This document shows, piece after piece, positions 23,955 through 37,220 of a stretch of DNA of 64,000 nucleotides (position 1 is its first letter; every line of letters starts with the position of its first letter). Location: positions 563,520,010-563,584,009 of the forward strand of contig NC_081413.1 of the NCBI RefSeq assembly GCF_030272615.1, given 5' to 3'. The DNA is from Cryptomeria japonica. Its lineage: Eukaryota > Streptophyta > Pinopsida > Cupressales > Cupressaceae. A model generated the notes under the pieces. That model was not told the DNA's origin. It was given only the letters and a program-made list of their open reading frames with translations, and did not search any database. The position numbers and the translations under genes are program-made.

Positions 23955-24611
23955 TGTATACACATAAAAATGGCTATGAGCAATTAATTAAATATTTTAT
24001 ATTTATTTAATGATTATTCTTCTATTAAATAGTTAATTTGAAAAGATTAATTTATTTAATTCATTTTTCGTGTCTTTCTATTAATTAATATTTTATTAAT
24101 TAATTCATCTATCGTATTCCTCTAAATAATTAAATATCTAATATTTAATTATCCTTTAAACCAAGTTAATTAAATATCTAATATTTAATTATCTCCTCCA
24201 AACAATTAAATATCTAATATTTAATAGTTATTCTCCTATCCTATTGTTTCAAATATTAAATAATTTCTTAAATTATTTAATCTTTCTTATCCAACTCACC
24301 CTCCATCTCCACTTCATCTTCCGTTTGCCAACTCATCAAACATGTGGCTAAGGAAATTAATATTTCTTAAATATTAATTTATCATTTATCATCAACTATC
24401 ATTGTCTGAGAGCACACCATCTGCAACCAGGAACAATGGAGTTAGGACACAATGAGACATAAGCCATGAAGGTAATATTAGTATTTTATTTCATATGTAC
24501 TTCATGTAGTTTCATTGGTTGAGTTTAGATTTCATGTAGCTTTTCCATTTGTATTTTGTGAAACTAACTTATTACAAGTAACATTCTGAGGATGAAATTC
24601 AAGTCAACATA
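23955..24611 (+). repeat. 3' LTR of the gypsy element, internally deleted (657 bp)
   Basis: It matches the 5' LTR from TGTATACACAT, with an extra 37-bp AATTAAATATC-type unit near 24182-24219. About 500 bp corresponding to 12086-12584 are missing, with the junction at CTATCATTG near 24395. The missing part includes the TATA box. It ends AACATA at 24611. Confidence 0.9.
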
Positions 24612-25513
24612 GCTTCCATTTAGTTATAAAATGAGTCATCTTATTAGTAATGCCAACTTTGTAGAAGGATAGAGATAGACCTCATTTAGAAGTATTGTTA
24701 AATTATAAAGCTAGAGGGGGGAATCTAGACAAGACCAAGAGCTTGCACAAAAATTTTCCAATAATATCTTATAGAAGGCAACAAAAACCTCCTCTAGTCG
24801 TCTTTCAATAACCCTAAAGATATGATTATTTATTTCCTTTAACAAGAACTAGAAAAAGTATCAAGGAATTCGCCTAAAAAGTTCTTTAATGAGAGGGTTT
24901 GGGAAAGGGAAAACCCAATTCTCAATGAACGAGAAAAACATAATTCATAGACCAATTTATCTGGAGCTTCTACAAGACAAGCCCCTGAATAGAATGAGAT
25001 AAATAATAATGTAGCAAAAGGTGTGGGATTGTGTCTTCATAATTCCTGCATAGAACACATATATTCATCAAATGGAACCCTCTTTTGATAAGGTTATCTT
25101 GGGTGAATATTTTCATATGCATCACTATCCACACCCCTCCCCCCCCCCAAAAAAAAAAAAAAGAAATAAGTTGATTGTTCTAGAGATTTCTCTAGAATAC
25201 ATTCTCATTGTCATTGTTCAACAACAGTTTGTAAGCAAATTTGACAAAGAATATCCCTGTAGGATTTTTAGACCAAAAGAAGCAATCCAATCTAGGGAAA
25301 AGAGTAAACTTGATTTATTGAAGTTCTTGCTAGAGAATAATAGATTTTTGGATTAAGTAATCTTGATTTTGCAACAATTTTGAATAGTTTTCCAAGTTTT
25401 ATCAATTGACAAGTAGTCAAAGACTATGCCCCAAATAAGGCCCTCACTGGATCATGAATTTCCCTGAATGATGGATGGGAGAGAAGAGGTTGTTCATTGA
25501 GCTAGTAATATTC

Positions 25514-25819
25514 TTAGAAGTGGATGGAACTACCATCACCAACCTTCCATTTGAAACTCAATGAGATCAGACCATAGGATTTGAGGATGTTATTCCAAAT
25601 ATGGGAGACACTAGGGAACCAAGATTTAGAAAGAACATTGTGAAACTTGATATGGTTAATACATTTGACACTCATTATGACACACCAATCTTTGTTATTT
25701 ATGATTAGATCCCAAGCAATCTTGGCTAAAAGGGATCTATTCAGGAGATAGATTTTTCTTATACCCAAACCATCTTGGTATTTTGGGAGGCAACCTTTCT
25801 CCCAACTAATCAGTGACAA
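25514..25819 (-). pseudogene. LINE post-RT region
   Basis: The 101-residue frame reads ISWEKGCLPKYQDGLGIRKI, then NRSLLAKIAWDLI. The pattern W-x2-x-C-x-PK-x2-GGLGI-x3-x-x-NxALLAKW-x-W is typical of the segment after the reverse transcriptase in plant LINEs. KWKVGDGSSIHF closes it, matching the usual W-x-(I/V)GDG-x3-x-F motif. It is better preserved than the rest of this LINE. Confidence 0.85.
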
Positions 25820-26079
25820 TCTTTTTCTTTCCTAAAATTTGTACCAAAGAAAATTCCTCTATATTTTTTCAACATTTTCAGCAATATTAATAAGAATTTT
25901 GCAAAGAGAAAGGAAGTAGACAAAGATACCCTGGAGAGAGGCAACAAGGTGTTGGAGTTTGCCCATATTATTAAAGATTTTATCCTTCCAACCAAAAAAA
26001 TTATTCTAAAGTCATTCAAAAATAGAATTATAGGAGTGAGTAACTTCTTTTATAGTGAGAGGGAGGCCTAGATAGATAC

Positions 26080-26800
26080 TAGGGAGGTCAACACATTGAA
26101 AACCTATTATGTATTAAATTTTCCTTTGCAAGCTATAGGTGGTATTGAAGAAGTAACTCTTTCTTTTTTCATAAATAATATGTTGGCTAGAAACAACAAC
26201 ATATTTGGTTAGACATTTTTTACAAATTTTAGCTTCAATCATAAAAGAAACACTGAACAGGATGGTATTATCCATAAACTATTGAATAATAGACCGGAGA
26301 AGGGTGGAATCATCTTTGATACCTTTAAGAGCTCTGGAATCAACCATGTTTATAATATTTCTTCCAAAACCTTTACAAGCATAATGAATAATCCCACTTA
26401 ACTCTATCATAAGATTTTCAAATTTGAAGTTTGAGAGACATACCTAAGAGGAGAAATATATCCATCAAATGCAAGATTTCATGGGTAGAAATTATAGCAT
26501 CCAAAATTTGTCAACCTAAGACAAAACCTTTTTTATTCATATTGATCATTTTTCAAGCAATTTTTTTATCCTATTAAACAAAATTTTAGACAAAATCTTA
26601 TAGACAATATTGCATAAGTTGATAAGTCTAAAGTCAAATAATCTTGTAGGATCTTGTATCTTTGGGACAAGAACTATGTAAGAGTTTTTTATCTTTTTCA
26701 ATATTTTACCAATTTTGAAGATGTCTTTGGCCACCACAGTGATATCATAACAAAAAATGTCTTGAAATTCATCAAAGAAGACAAAGGAAACCATCAAGCA
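26080..26800 (-). pseudogene. LINE reverse transcriptase
   Basis: The frame 26797-26546 ends in SYIVLVPKIQDPTRLFDFRL, then INLCNIVYKILSKILFNRIK, which is the LINE RT motif IPK-x-x-P-x-x-x-x-xFRPISLCN-x-x-YKI-x-x-K. Further along the strand, near 26268-26280, the catalytic box reads FMDNTILF where YADDTxLF or FADDTxLF is expected. The second catalytic Asp is therefore Asn. Confidence 0.85.
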
Positions 26801-28859
26801 CTACAGCCTTATAATCCCTCATAGAGAAACTAGCAAGTCTAAATGCATCTTTAGAAAGAAGACAAAAGAGGTGGTCATTATCTTACAAGAACAAACTAGA
26901 GGGTAAGCAGTTTAATAATTGTTTTCCATGGCAAAGTCACAAGCAAGAGTATGTTCAGAATAAGCCCTAGAAAATACTCAAAGGCAACCTATCCAATTGA
27001 AGCATCATTAGAAATCTATATGACATTATCATTAGTAAGGTATGAGATAGTTTTTCTTTTCCTATGTCCAATAGTAGATTTGTGGAAGAAATTTGAGTTT
27101 TTATCTCCTTCCTTCAACCATTAAACCCTTGATTTCAGTATCCAAAAAAATATTTTTGTCTTAGGATCTCCTTTTAATCAAACCTTAGGAAGTCCTCAAT
27201 ACAATAAGTTTCCTCAAAATTGTCCACAAGGCCATAGTAAGATGGACATTGGAAATTTTAAAAGCCAAATCCTTCTTTTTAACCAGAATGTTATCAAAGG
27301 GAAACTTATTCCATCCTTTCACTTTAGATTTAATCAAGTTCAATTTTTGGGTAATTTTGAATAATTATGCCTTAGATGGGGATTCCACAACATTTAATAA
27401 TGAAATCTCTAAAATTGGGATGGGAAGCCAACATTATTTCATATTAAGATAAGAATTCCCCCTATAGGGATTGTCAAACAAGGAGAGTAGCATGAGATTA
27501 TGGTTTGAAATAGTCCTAGGCAAGGCCACCAAGTTGGACTTACAACCAATATCCTAGTCAGGAGAAACCATAAACCTATCAGATTTAACTTGTATGAGTT
27601 TGTTAACTTTTTGTTAATAGATCAACCATGTTGTCAATATAATCAATAATTCCCTCGATCTTTCCAAAGAGAAAAGGGGGAGTATTAAAATCACTAGTGC
27701 TCATCCAAAATGAATCCTTATTAGCCAAAATTTGTGAGGAGAGATCATTTCAAACACATTTTCTAGAATTATGAGTGTTAGGAGCATAAAGATTGACCAA
27801 GAGCTAGGAACAAAGAGGATTGATAAACTTGATTACCAAACTATTGACAGAGAGGGAAAGAAAGGTTCTTAAAACTAGCTCTAAATTCCAAATACTAACA
27901 ATACGACTTGAGGCACCATGGACATCACTTATAAGAAATTTGGCTAAGGGCCAAATATATTTAAGCAACTGGTAGAAAGAAAGTTTGATTCATATTAACA
28001 TCTTGGATCAGGAGGATATCAACATTATTCTCAAGGATGCATTTATTGAGAGAAAACCATTTTTTAGGGTTGTTCAAGCCACATATATTCATTGAGAGGA
28101 ATCATTTATGGTTCTTGATAGAGGAGGAATCTAAGGTATTGTGCCTTTAACTAGCAATTTCTTTTTCTATCTCCTTATGTCTTATTTGTCATAGAGAGGG
28201 TCTTCCATATTTAGAGTCAAGCCCCACATCTATCTTATTATTTCTTTTTTCCTTATTTGGTTTTGTCCATCCCTCATCATTAGGGGGAAGGACAAAGCTA
28301 GCAATAAGGGATAGAAAAAGTTATTTACTTAGAGACTAAACCACAAAAGAAGGAGAACCAATGTTCTTCTATAAGAGGCCAACAAAAGGAAAGATAGAAA
28401 TTTAACCAATGTCCAAGTCACCCATGATGGAAGGGGATATGGATCTTGAACCATATTAGTTATTGGGGTAGTTGGGATAATCAACTTCTAATAATATGAG
28501 GGTTGAATGTCTATGACCAAAGGGGGAACTTTAGCTAGAACTAGTCGCAGAATGGGTATGACTCCTTGGATGAGGTTTCTATTTGGTTGGAGATCTGATG
28601 ATTTTCAAAGGGTCCTCTTTGAAGAGGTAGTCACCCACCTCATTCGATTATGGATGAAGAGGTTCTTTCTTTTTTTGAATTTTATTTTTTACAAGCCTTA
28701 CAATCAGAGATTAAATTGCCATATTTAGAGTAATTCTAGAAATAAATTGTAGCATTTTCATATAGAATAGGTTGGATCCACTTTCCTAAATATTATTGAA
28801 GAATAATTAAATTAGGAATATTTTGTTAGTGTCAATATTAACACAAAAAAGGGAAAAGA

Positions 28860-29250
28860 CTAACCTATATTTAGCCTTAATAAAAGCATCAATAGAGACA
28901 ATGTGCACAAGGGATTTGTCAATACATTTGAAGATCTCATCATCCCAAAACTCCACAAGGAGACTTGGCAAACAAATCTAGATAGGAGCTATCTTGTTAA
29001 GGTCAACAACAAGACCAAAATCCAACTTCCAATGATAGAGAGATAAGTTATGTTTACCATAGGTCCAATATCCTAAAGTAAGGATAGTGATAAGATATTC
29101 TTTGGAGGTAAATTTGTAAAGAAAGAGGCCACCTACCATAGCACAAGTGGAGAGACTGCCTTTAAGAATCTATTTAGCAAAATTCTAGTGCTAAAACATG
29201 TCAATGTTGAGGTGAAAGGAAAATAACTTACAACTAAAGAGTTATTCATG
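28860..29250 (-). pseudogene. LINE ORF1 (DUF4283-like)
   Basis: A minus-strand frame gives FTSKEYLITILTLGYWTYGK, HNLSLYHWKLDFG, then APIWICLPSLLVEFWDDEIF. This fits the plant LINE ORF1 pattern F-x-s-x-x-D-x-x-x-V-x-x-x-GPW-x2-G-x-x-L-x-L-x-x-W and PVWVRLP-x-LP-x-x-W. ORF1 proteins bind the LINE RNA. The zinc-knuckle part was not recognised. Confidence 0.7.
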
Positions 29251-29700
29251 GAAGATTTAGTATTATTTCCACAATAGAGTTAGGAAGCTTGATTGAAGTC
29301 TCTTCCATAGAGTCCAAGAATGTATGGGTAGCCTCAACAACCAAAGGGCCCAAAGATTAACCGACAAGAATACATTTCTAGCCCTTGATATTTGAGCAAG
29401 TCAAAGGAAGGATAGGCATCACATCCTCCTTATAGGACTTATCAACAGAGGATTTTGACTTATCCTTATCATCTAGGACTTTAGTATTAGAAAATAAAAT
29501 ATTGATAGAGGGGCTAGATGGTACGATATTCCCCTCAAAAGTAAAAACAAGACATGAAGGATAATTCGATGGAGGATTAAATGAATAATGAAAATTAGGG
29601 GGTGCACAAATAGGGAAAGAAGGGGGGACTCATGATTAGGCACTATCCATGAGGGGAATTCAAACTTGAAATGAGTGGGAAGGTTGTAGATCGCTCAACT

Positions 29701-32700
29701 AGATTATCAGAATGTTACCATGCAAAGTTGTGTTAATTGAATGAGAAACCAAACATACCTTCAATCACACACATCTTGAGCACATCCATGGCATTGGTGT
29801 ATAACAAGATGTATTATTAAGTCTCTCATAAGTTCTATCAACTCGAGACACTACCTCTTTGGCTCAATTGGATTTGCATTAGGATCTAAGGTAAAATATT
29901 ATTTTCTTTCATGTAGGTCTGGTCTCCATGTTGTACTTCTTTTTGTTCACAAAACTATTATAAATCTTTATAAATTAATTATAACATAAACTCACTAATC
30001 ACAAAAATGTCATTATCTATGTGCATATTATTAGTGAGTAAGACAAAATTAATATGCAATGATGCATCTCTATATCTATTATAATCATCATGCAAGAGTT
30101 CACTAAGACCTACAATGTCATTGTGCAATGTAGTATAAGATAATGAAGTATCAATAGTATTACCATAAGAGACCAATTTAAATCCCATCAATAGGTATGC
30201 CATTGTTGAGGGAGATATTGTGCTATGTGAAAGACCAATATTAATATACATAGGACTTACATGATACTTAGAAGAATGATCATCAAGAAATATACCATCG
30301 TATATAAAATAATGCAACACATCATAATAGCATGGATTTGCGAGCATAAACTCATTATGATATGTACAAAGAGTATCATAAGTTTCAATTATTTCATGAG
30401 ATGTTCATAATATAATGTATCATATAAAGCAATAGAAGATGCAAGTGTATCCCACATGTCTTCTTAATGTGTATATCATGTATAATTATATCACTGGTGA
30501 TAGTTTATGGTTCATGGCTACGGTAGTCATAATAAATAAGTAATCCCAAACAAACAAGCACAATGGAAGAAGGTGAATGATGCATGAAAAAATCATATAT
30601 AAGAAGGTATATGCCATCTAAAATGCTTGATCCTATATATTTAAGTCTATATTGTATATTAGCCATTAGTTGATATTTTCAATGCCTAAATAAAGTTTCC
30701 TTTTATTTGAGGCTTCCAAGCCTTTATTTTTGGTTGTCAATTTGAGACTCCCCCTTTCACCTCCTAGGAGGGGTCAATGTGGACTCTACTAGACATACCA
30801 AATCCATATTTCTCCAAATTTATGCCACTAAAGTGGGGAGTTAGTGGTTGAATAATAAGTTTGACCGACACGGACTTCCATTTCTACAAAAGATATTTTG
30901 TTCTCCATTGATAGGATATGTCCCAAGTGGATCCCAATTCTTTTTCATCTTTCACTAGGACTTTATGCTCTTTCCCTATAGTTCCTTAATAATAATTTTT
31001 ACATCCTTATTTAGTTTCAAATAAACTACTTTAGTAGGGACATCCATAGTTGTTGTTAGGAGTTTTAAAAAGGAGGGTGTCAATACATTATGATATTCTA
31101 TGGGAGTATAGTAATTTTAGGTCACTCCCTACCATCTAAAGGGGTCCAACCACTATCCTAAGGTTCCTTCCCAACCCTTTCTAATATTAGTAGCTATAGA
31201 AAGTTGCCTACTATTGGTACTATATAAATAAAGATATTTTACCTATATTCATTTTCTACATACATATACATACCTTAACCCTAATTACATGTGAAAGAAA
31301 GATTATCATGAAATAAAATAAAGTCATAAGAAGGTGATGGAGGTAAAACAATATAACCTTTGTCCATCCTACAATGTGTATAATGCTATATGTATATTCA
31401 CCTCTATCAAAATATATAAAATCATCACAAAGATCATGAATAAATAATATATGTATCTAAAATTTATAGATGAGCATCAATCAACGTAATGAAGGACACA
31501 AAGGATGAGATGTGATAGGAGAAAGATCTAAGAGGAGCCATAAGGTGGGATATCCTAGGGTGGGAAATGTAAGTTAAAAAGATATCACAACAAAGCATAC
31601 AAACCGTAATAGAAAATGACATATCAATGAAGCACACAAATGTAAAAGGAATTTTAGATTTGAAAAGAGAATGCAATATTAGAAACAAAGTAGATTAAAG
31701 AGCCTTAATGTAATGCAAGATAATCAAAATAAGGATGGGATGTGTAAGATCAAATAAATTGACCAAAAGGTAAGAAAATAAACTTCCCCTTATCTTCGGT
31801 CTACTACAATCCAATAAGATGAACATGTAAGCACAATTAACCTAAAATAATTAATTACAATTAGACATCAACTATTATAAATTTTTGTAATTAAAATGAA
31901 AAGACAGTAAATATGAATAAATATACTTAACTCACTATCCAGAGAACTCACTATGATTAATGTGGCTCTAAATTTATATGTATTTGAATCACAAAAGAGG
32001 TAATGATACAATGGTGTTAATCTCTAATTCATTTTTTTTCTTGGATATGTAGGAATGATTTAAAAGACTAGGTATGGACTATTGATTCTAAACTTGTGCA
32101 AACTTGTCATGTGTGATCTAAAAATAATTTTCTTCTATTAATTTGAGTATCTTGACTTGCTTTTATGTTTTTTTTTTATATTTGATAGATTGCTTAGATT
32201 AAAAAAAACTTAGTGGGCTACTCGTATTTCACAAGGGAACATGTTCTCTAACACCAATTCTTAGAAATTTATCATGTATGTATGTATGTATGTATGTATG
32301 TATAGATATATTCGTGAAAATACTCCTAGAATGTTTGTGCATGACTTGTTTCTTTTAGTGCATCAACTAAAGTGTGTGATGCAAATGATAGTCAAAAAAT
32401 GCTTGAGCTTGGGAAATTTCTTGATATCTCAAAATGAATGCATTTGATACTTTTAAATATATGTATTTAGAAACATGACACACAAATATGTTTTTATTTG
32501 GTCCTAAGAAAGAAGGGTAAAGGTGATAAATTAGTTACATTTGAATTCAATATTTCAAACTAGAGTAAGATGAGTTTGTGAATGAAAGGATTACGAAGTG
32601 TGACCACAAACTAAATTTTAGATAAATGAGGGACTATATCTCAAATAATAACATGTGCATATAAAAATAATTGTGAGCATAGGAATGATAAATAAGTTGA

Positions 32701-35700
32701 TAGGGAAAATGCATAAAGGTGTGTGAAGATGGGTATAAGGATAAGTGGTATGTGCATAAGGACAAGTATAATAAGGTAGGTAGATAGCATAGGACAAGGA
32801 ACCCAATTTCATACAAAAATATACTATTTGTCTATGTATTAAAATACTTCCCTCAAAATAAACACAAAAATAAACAAAATGGGTATGTGAATTTTGCCAT
32901 CATAATTTTTAGTTCCTACTAGAGGTAAGAATACAATGCATTGGTTGGGTTTTATTAGTTGGTATCAAATGAACCAATGAGATAGTAGAATTAATGCATT
33001 TCTATTGGATTTTATAATGCATAGTTTTATCAAATTTCTTTCAGAATATCATAATCACTTTAAATCTATCATCTTGTTAGAAAATAGGTATGCATAATCT
33101 TATTATTTTATGTAAACTATTGTAGTTTCAATATAATAGTGTCATTTTTATGTGAGGTCTTTTTTATAGGCCTTAATATAATAGGTACATTTTTGGGGGG
33201 TATTCATTCACAAGTGCAGTATAATAGTGGGAGTTTGTTAATAATGTTGTCAACTATTTTAAGGTCTCATATTTCTCACTTGGTTCATTTACAAATGGGA
33301 GTATTTTCATAATTCTCAATATAAGACGCATATTCCTATCGGTTGCTACTTTACCTACATGGCATTATAGTGGAAGCTTATTGCCCACTCTTTTGTGGTC
33401 TCACTTATGTCAAGTGATCAATGTGTCTATTCAATTTTAATAAGAAGTTTGGTTATTTCCTCCTCATGTTCTCTCTTTAAAAATTAGAAGACAGTTTACA
33501 ATGTGATTGAATTTATTTGTAGATTTTGTATCTTATATTAAATTTTAATATAAATAGAAAATCTAGGAGATAATTATTTTTTGTCAATTTTAGCATCTAT
33601 CTTTCATTTATTCATTATTGTTAGTAACAAGAGAAAGTAAAATTAAATGAAATAATATTCTTAGAAAATAAATATTTATTACAAGTTGTGATAGGTTTAG
33701 CATCATTATTACACAAACTCATATCAATAACAATAGTAAAGCATATGTAAAAATTTACACTACTTTTTTTTTTCTTTTTGTTCATATGATTGTTATAATG
33801 GCCATGATCATCCTTCGATAGAGTATGTGGAGCCTTTTGTATAATTACATTTCCTACATCTCTTGCAAATAGGATAGTTTAGGAGAATAAATTGTTTGAG
33901 ACATTTTGTCAAAAAAGTAACATGCCTTTTCTGATATTCTTGAATTTTTAGATTTTACTATCTTTTATAAAATAATTTTATTATCAACATATTACGAGGC
34001 TGATCTTGGTATTTTTTTTAGGTTCTTCATCTCTATGTATTTTTTTTTTGCTATTGTTGATCAACATTTCAATAAGTTAGATTACATAGAAGTTAAGTAG
34101 ATTGAATCAAAATCAAATTTTATTGATTCATTGGAATTCTATATATTCCAAAATGATTGGCAATATAGATTAATAAAACATGCACCAAAAGAAAAATTTA
34201 TGCAGCAACACCCAAATTGTTTGAGAAATATCTTATTCATAACTAGATGAATTATTTGACAAATTTTATTAATAAAATAGGCTTTTGAACTAATTGCATC
34301 TTCTTGTATTAGGATTGCGTAGATTTTAGTGTTACATGATGTGAACATGAGCATTATTCTCTCACTATTTAAAGCATGCCCTCTAATTTTACAACCATAA
34401 ATCTAATATATTGATGCACAAAAACTAATTTTTTATCTCAATGTTATTCCTCTTTAGCAAGATTCTATTCTTCCAAATTTGGTTACATGACCAATACACC
34501 TCATTATTTTTATAGTTTTTCTATGGATAGTTATTATCAAGATATTAGATATAGAATAGATTATTGTCTAACACATCTATCACATATAATCTAAGAAAAA
34601 AACAATCAAAATTTTACTCAAATATGACTTTTGATATTTCTATAGTTAGAAATAATTTATCTATATATATTATGGTTTGATTTATATATATTATTTTGAT
34701 GTTTTATAAAAATATATCATGTTTATTTTAATTGTGACTATTAAGAACACAAAGCTCTCATAACTATTGTTATAATGTCATAAGTTGTTAATAGTAAGCT
34801 ATTAATCACATGAGTTTGTACTCTTTAATAAAATGGGAGGCCTCTTGAATGCCTACATGAATGGTTTATTGAAGATATATGTCTAGTTGTATCACCAATC
34901 CATCATACAAATATCCAGTCTTTCCATATTCACTTCTTATTGCTCTCTAATTACCAAATATTGATCGACTATTTTACTCCTATTCCTACAAAAATACCCA
35001 ACAAAAATATTGAAAGATGAAACATAAATTCTATATTCAACTAGACACCTTCAATTTCTTAAAGGGGCATATTTTAGAAATTTTAGTAAGCCATCATCTA
35101 AAAAACTATATTATTTCACCTAGAGTTTCATTTGTTGTTTCCTGTACCTATATAACCTTCTCATCATCTCACAATCAATTACACTGAGATAAACCCAATT
35201 AACCTCATCATATATAATATGAATGCTTGATTATGTCGATAAACCATGTACCTTCATTGCATTATTTTTGGAAAACTAACATTCCTTGCACCCAATTTGA
35301 TAGAATTTATTTTTTCCTTGTCTTATGTTCTCCTTATTTCTCATCACCTTAGTTTAGGTTAAGATCTCCTTGACATTTACTAGTATATTTTGTCCATCCA
35401 CAAGAAATTTTCAACTTTAATATCTAATACCAACTCATTTCATCCTTCACAAGACTAATTAAATCATCATTAACCCCTTAGGGTTGGGAAGAAAATGTTG
35501 TAACTGCATATTTTTATTAAATACATGTATTTAGTATATTGGGATATAGTAGGTATTAAGAAAAATTTAGATACATTGTTGTTTAACTTATAGCTATATT
35601 AGAGAGACATAAATTCTCTTATAAGACCTTTTGTATTTCTACTAAAAATTATATTGGGATATATGCTACATTTGTACTCTTAAATGGCCAACTCAATTAT

Positions 35701-35829
35701 TTTGAAATGAAAGGAAAATTCAACAAGAGCTTAACGTGTTATGTAATTCTAAATTGCCATATAAGTGGTTATATAATCTTTTATTTATGATATTCTCATT
35801 CTCATCAACTCACTAATTTAGATCTTATG
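29701..35829. other. Long AT-rich stretch, no gene seen
   Basis: ORFs here (for example 29979-30347 and 31464-31688 on the minus strand) are short, rich in Ile, Ser, His and Tyr, and carry no motif I recognise. One small palindrome, CACCTCCTAGGAGGGG, occurs near 30759. Probably host spacer or elements too old to read by eye. Confidence 0.55.
32274..32303. repeat. (ATGT)n microsatellite
   Basis: About seven uninterrupted ATGT units. Confidence 0.95.
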
Positions 35830-37220
35830 AGTTGTCTAAATGACTATAAAACATAAGTTATCATTGATGTCAAAGTGCGAGGCATAAGTTGTCATTAAGG
35901 AGAATGTTGAAGCCATGCTATCTATTTCTAATGTATTCAGATATGTTATTTTCATTGTCATGCCAATGCATTTAGAGTTGTGATAGACTTATGTAGTCCT
36001 ATTGATTCATATGCCTATGGAATTGTGTTGAACGTGTGTGTGTTATCATGGTGCATTTCTTCTAGTTGATGGAAGTGGTTTGGAAGTTTGTTCTAGACTA
36101 TTTGATATCGTTACCTAGATAGTGAGCTTGTTGTGACAACCTACAGAAGTTTGTACCTTCTAATTCTTAAGTGTAATGACTTGTGTTTTGAATGGTGAGT
36201 ATGCCTACACAAATATTATCAATGTCTTGTAATTCTAAATTCCCAGTATAGTGGAAGATAATGCTTGCTTCACTAGTTTGTTATTAGGTGGCTAGCAACC
36301 CAATTTGTGTTCTAGATTGTTGTGACTATTGATTTGAGTGTGGGCTGCCAAAAATTAAGGGTGGATGCTCCCTATGATCAGTCTAATCAACAACTGGATT
36401 ATCGTGACAAGTTTCTTTGTGTAGACCCATATGTAAGTCTTTGGGTCAGACCTATTATATATTTGATATGGTGACATGTGGGAGGAATTTAGTGTGTGCA
36501 TCTACCAGTGATCATGCAAGGATAACATTTTGGACCTAATTAAGCTACTTCGTGAAGTGTCTGATGATATTCCTTACATTGGTTTGTGTATGGGATAATT
36601 AGGACCTAACCTACTACACATTTCATGAAATAAACGACATGGTTGACTTGTAAAATGTTTAACTATATATATGGCCAACTTACGTTTGCAATTGTAATTG
36701 GAACTCATATATATGAGTATCCTAGAACTTCATTAGTTTGTGTATTGAGTTGTTGAAATGTACTTTTGAGGATACAAGTTCATAACAAGCGATCAAAAGA
36801 ATGAATCAAAGAGAGAGTTCCTAATTCAAGTGTGCTACAATCAGAATATCAAAAGATCATGAAGAGTAAATCTTGAAGTTGACTAGATTAGAGGTAGCTT
36901 ATACTTTGAAGGTCTTAATTGTATATCTTTCATATTGTTGAGATTAATGTCCTATCTCTTGAGTTGCTACTTGAACCTAGGCATTTGAGATTGGTGTCTC
37001 TAGTGGGATGCTACTCATTGTGCTATAAAGGGATTTGTCACTGGTGGGTTGGTGCCTACAAATTTATGTAAATGGTTTATTATTTGTGAGGCTATATTTG
37101 GGTAGTATACTCAAGTTATTTATGGTAATTGATGTTGAGAAATAAATGAAAAATTGCATATATTGATTCAACCCCAACCACCCCCCCGCCCCCTCTCAAT
37201 ATATTATGTGCCCTTCAATG
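35830..37220 (+). mobile_element. Degraded Ty1/copia LTR
   Basis: The right end has the copia LTR signature: TTGATTCAACCCC then a C-rich run (CACCCCCCCGCCCCCTCTCA, 37182-37200). Near the left, ATCATTGATGTCAAAG resembles the TTGTCATTGATG word near the start of the other copia LTRs here. No clean target duplication could be found and both edges are approximate. No internal region adjoins it. Confidence 0.55.

Larger units (their letters stand above)
11677..24611 (+). mobile_element. Ty3/gypsy (Tat/Ogre-like) element, non-autonomous, with antisense PMD gene
   Basis: Both LTRs begin TGTATACACAT; the 5' copy ends AACACA and the 3' copy AACATA. The element is bounded by GCTTC duplications. Order on the plus strand: LTR, primer site, 21-bp repeat leader, conserved leader block, gag, protease, G-patch, charged spacer, reverse transcriptase. 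On the minus strand there is then a PMD gene, followed by a repeat array, a purine tract and the 3' LTR. Long gag-pro, a G-patch and an antisense extra ORF before the 3' LTR fit the Tat lineage of plant gypsy elements. RNase H and integrase are absent, so the element could not move alone. Length 12,935 bp. It inserted into a LINE. Confidence 0.88.
24612..29700 (-). pseudogene. LINE (plant L1-like), 5' portion of split element
   Basis: Read on the minus strand from right to left. The order is: ORF1 with a DUF4283-like region (29250-28860); an endonuclease remnant near 28110-27990 (LSMNICGLNNPKKW, VDILLIQDVNMN); reverse transcriptase at about 26800-26080; a post-RT region at 25819-25514; and the start of RNase H at 24625. 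RNase H continues at 11676-11250 beyond the gypsy insertion. Many stops and frameshifts; no gene product is possible. The 5' end near 29700 is a guess from where motifs fade. Confidence 0.82.

Noticed and set aside
29979-30347. 122-residue minus-strand ORF as a hypothetical gene
   Set aside because: No recognisable domain, AT-rich codon use like the surrounding spacer, no promoter or neighbouring exon seen.
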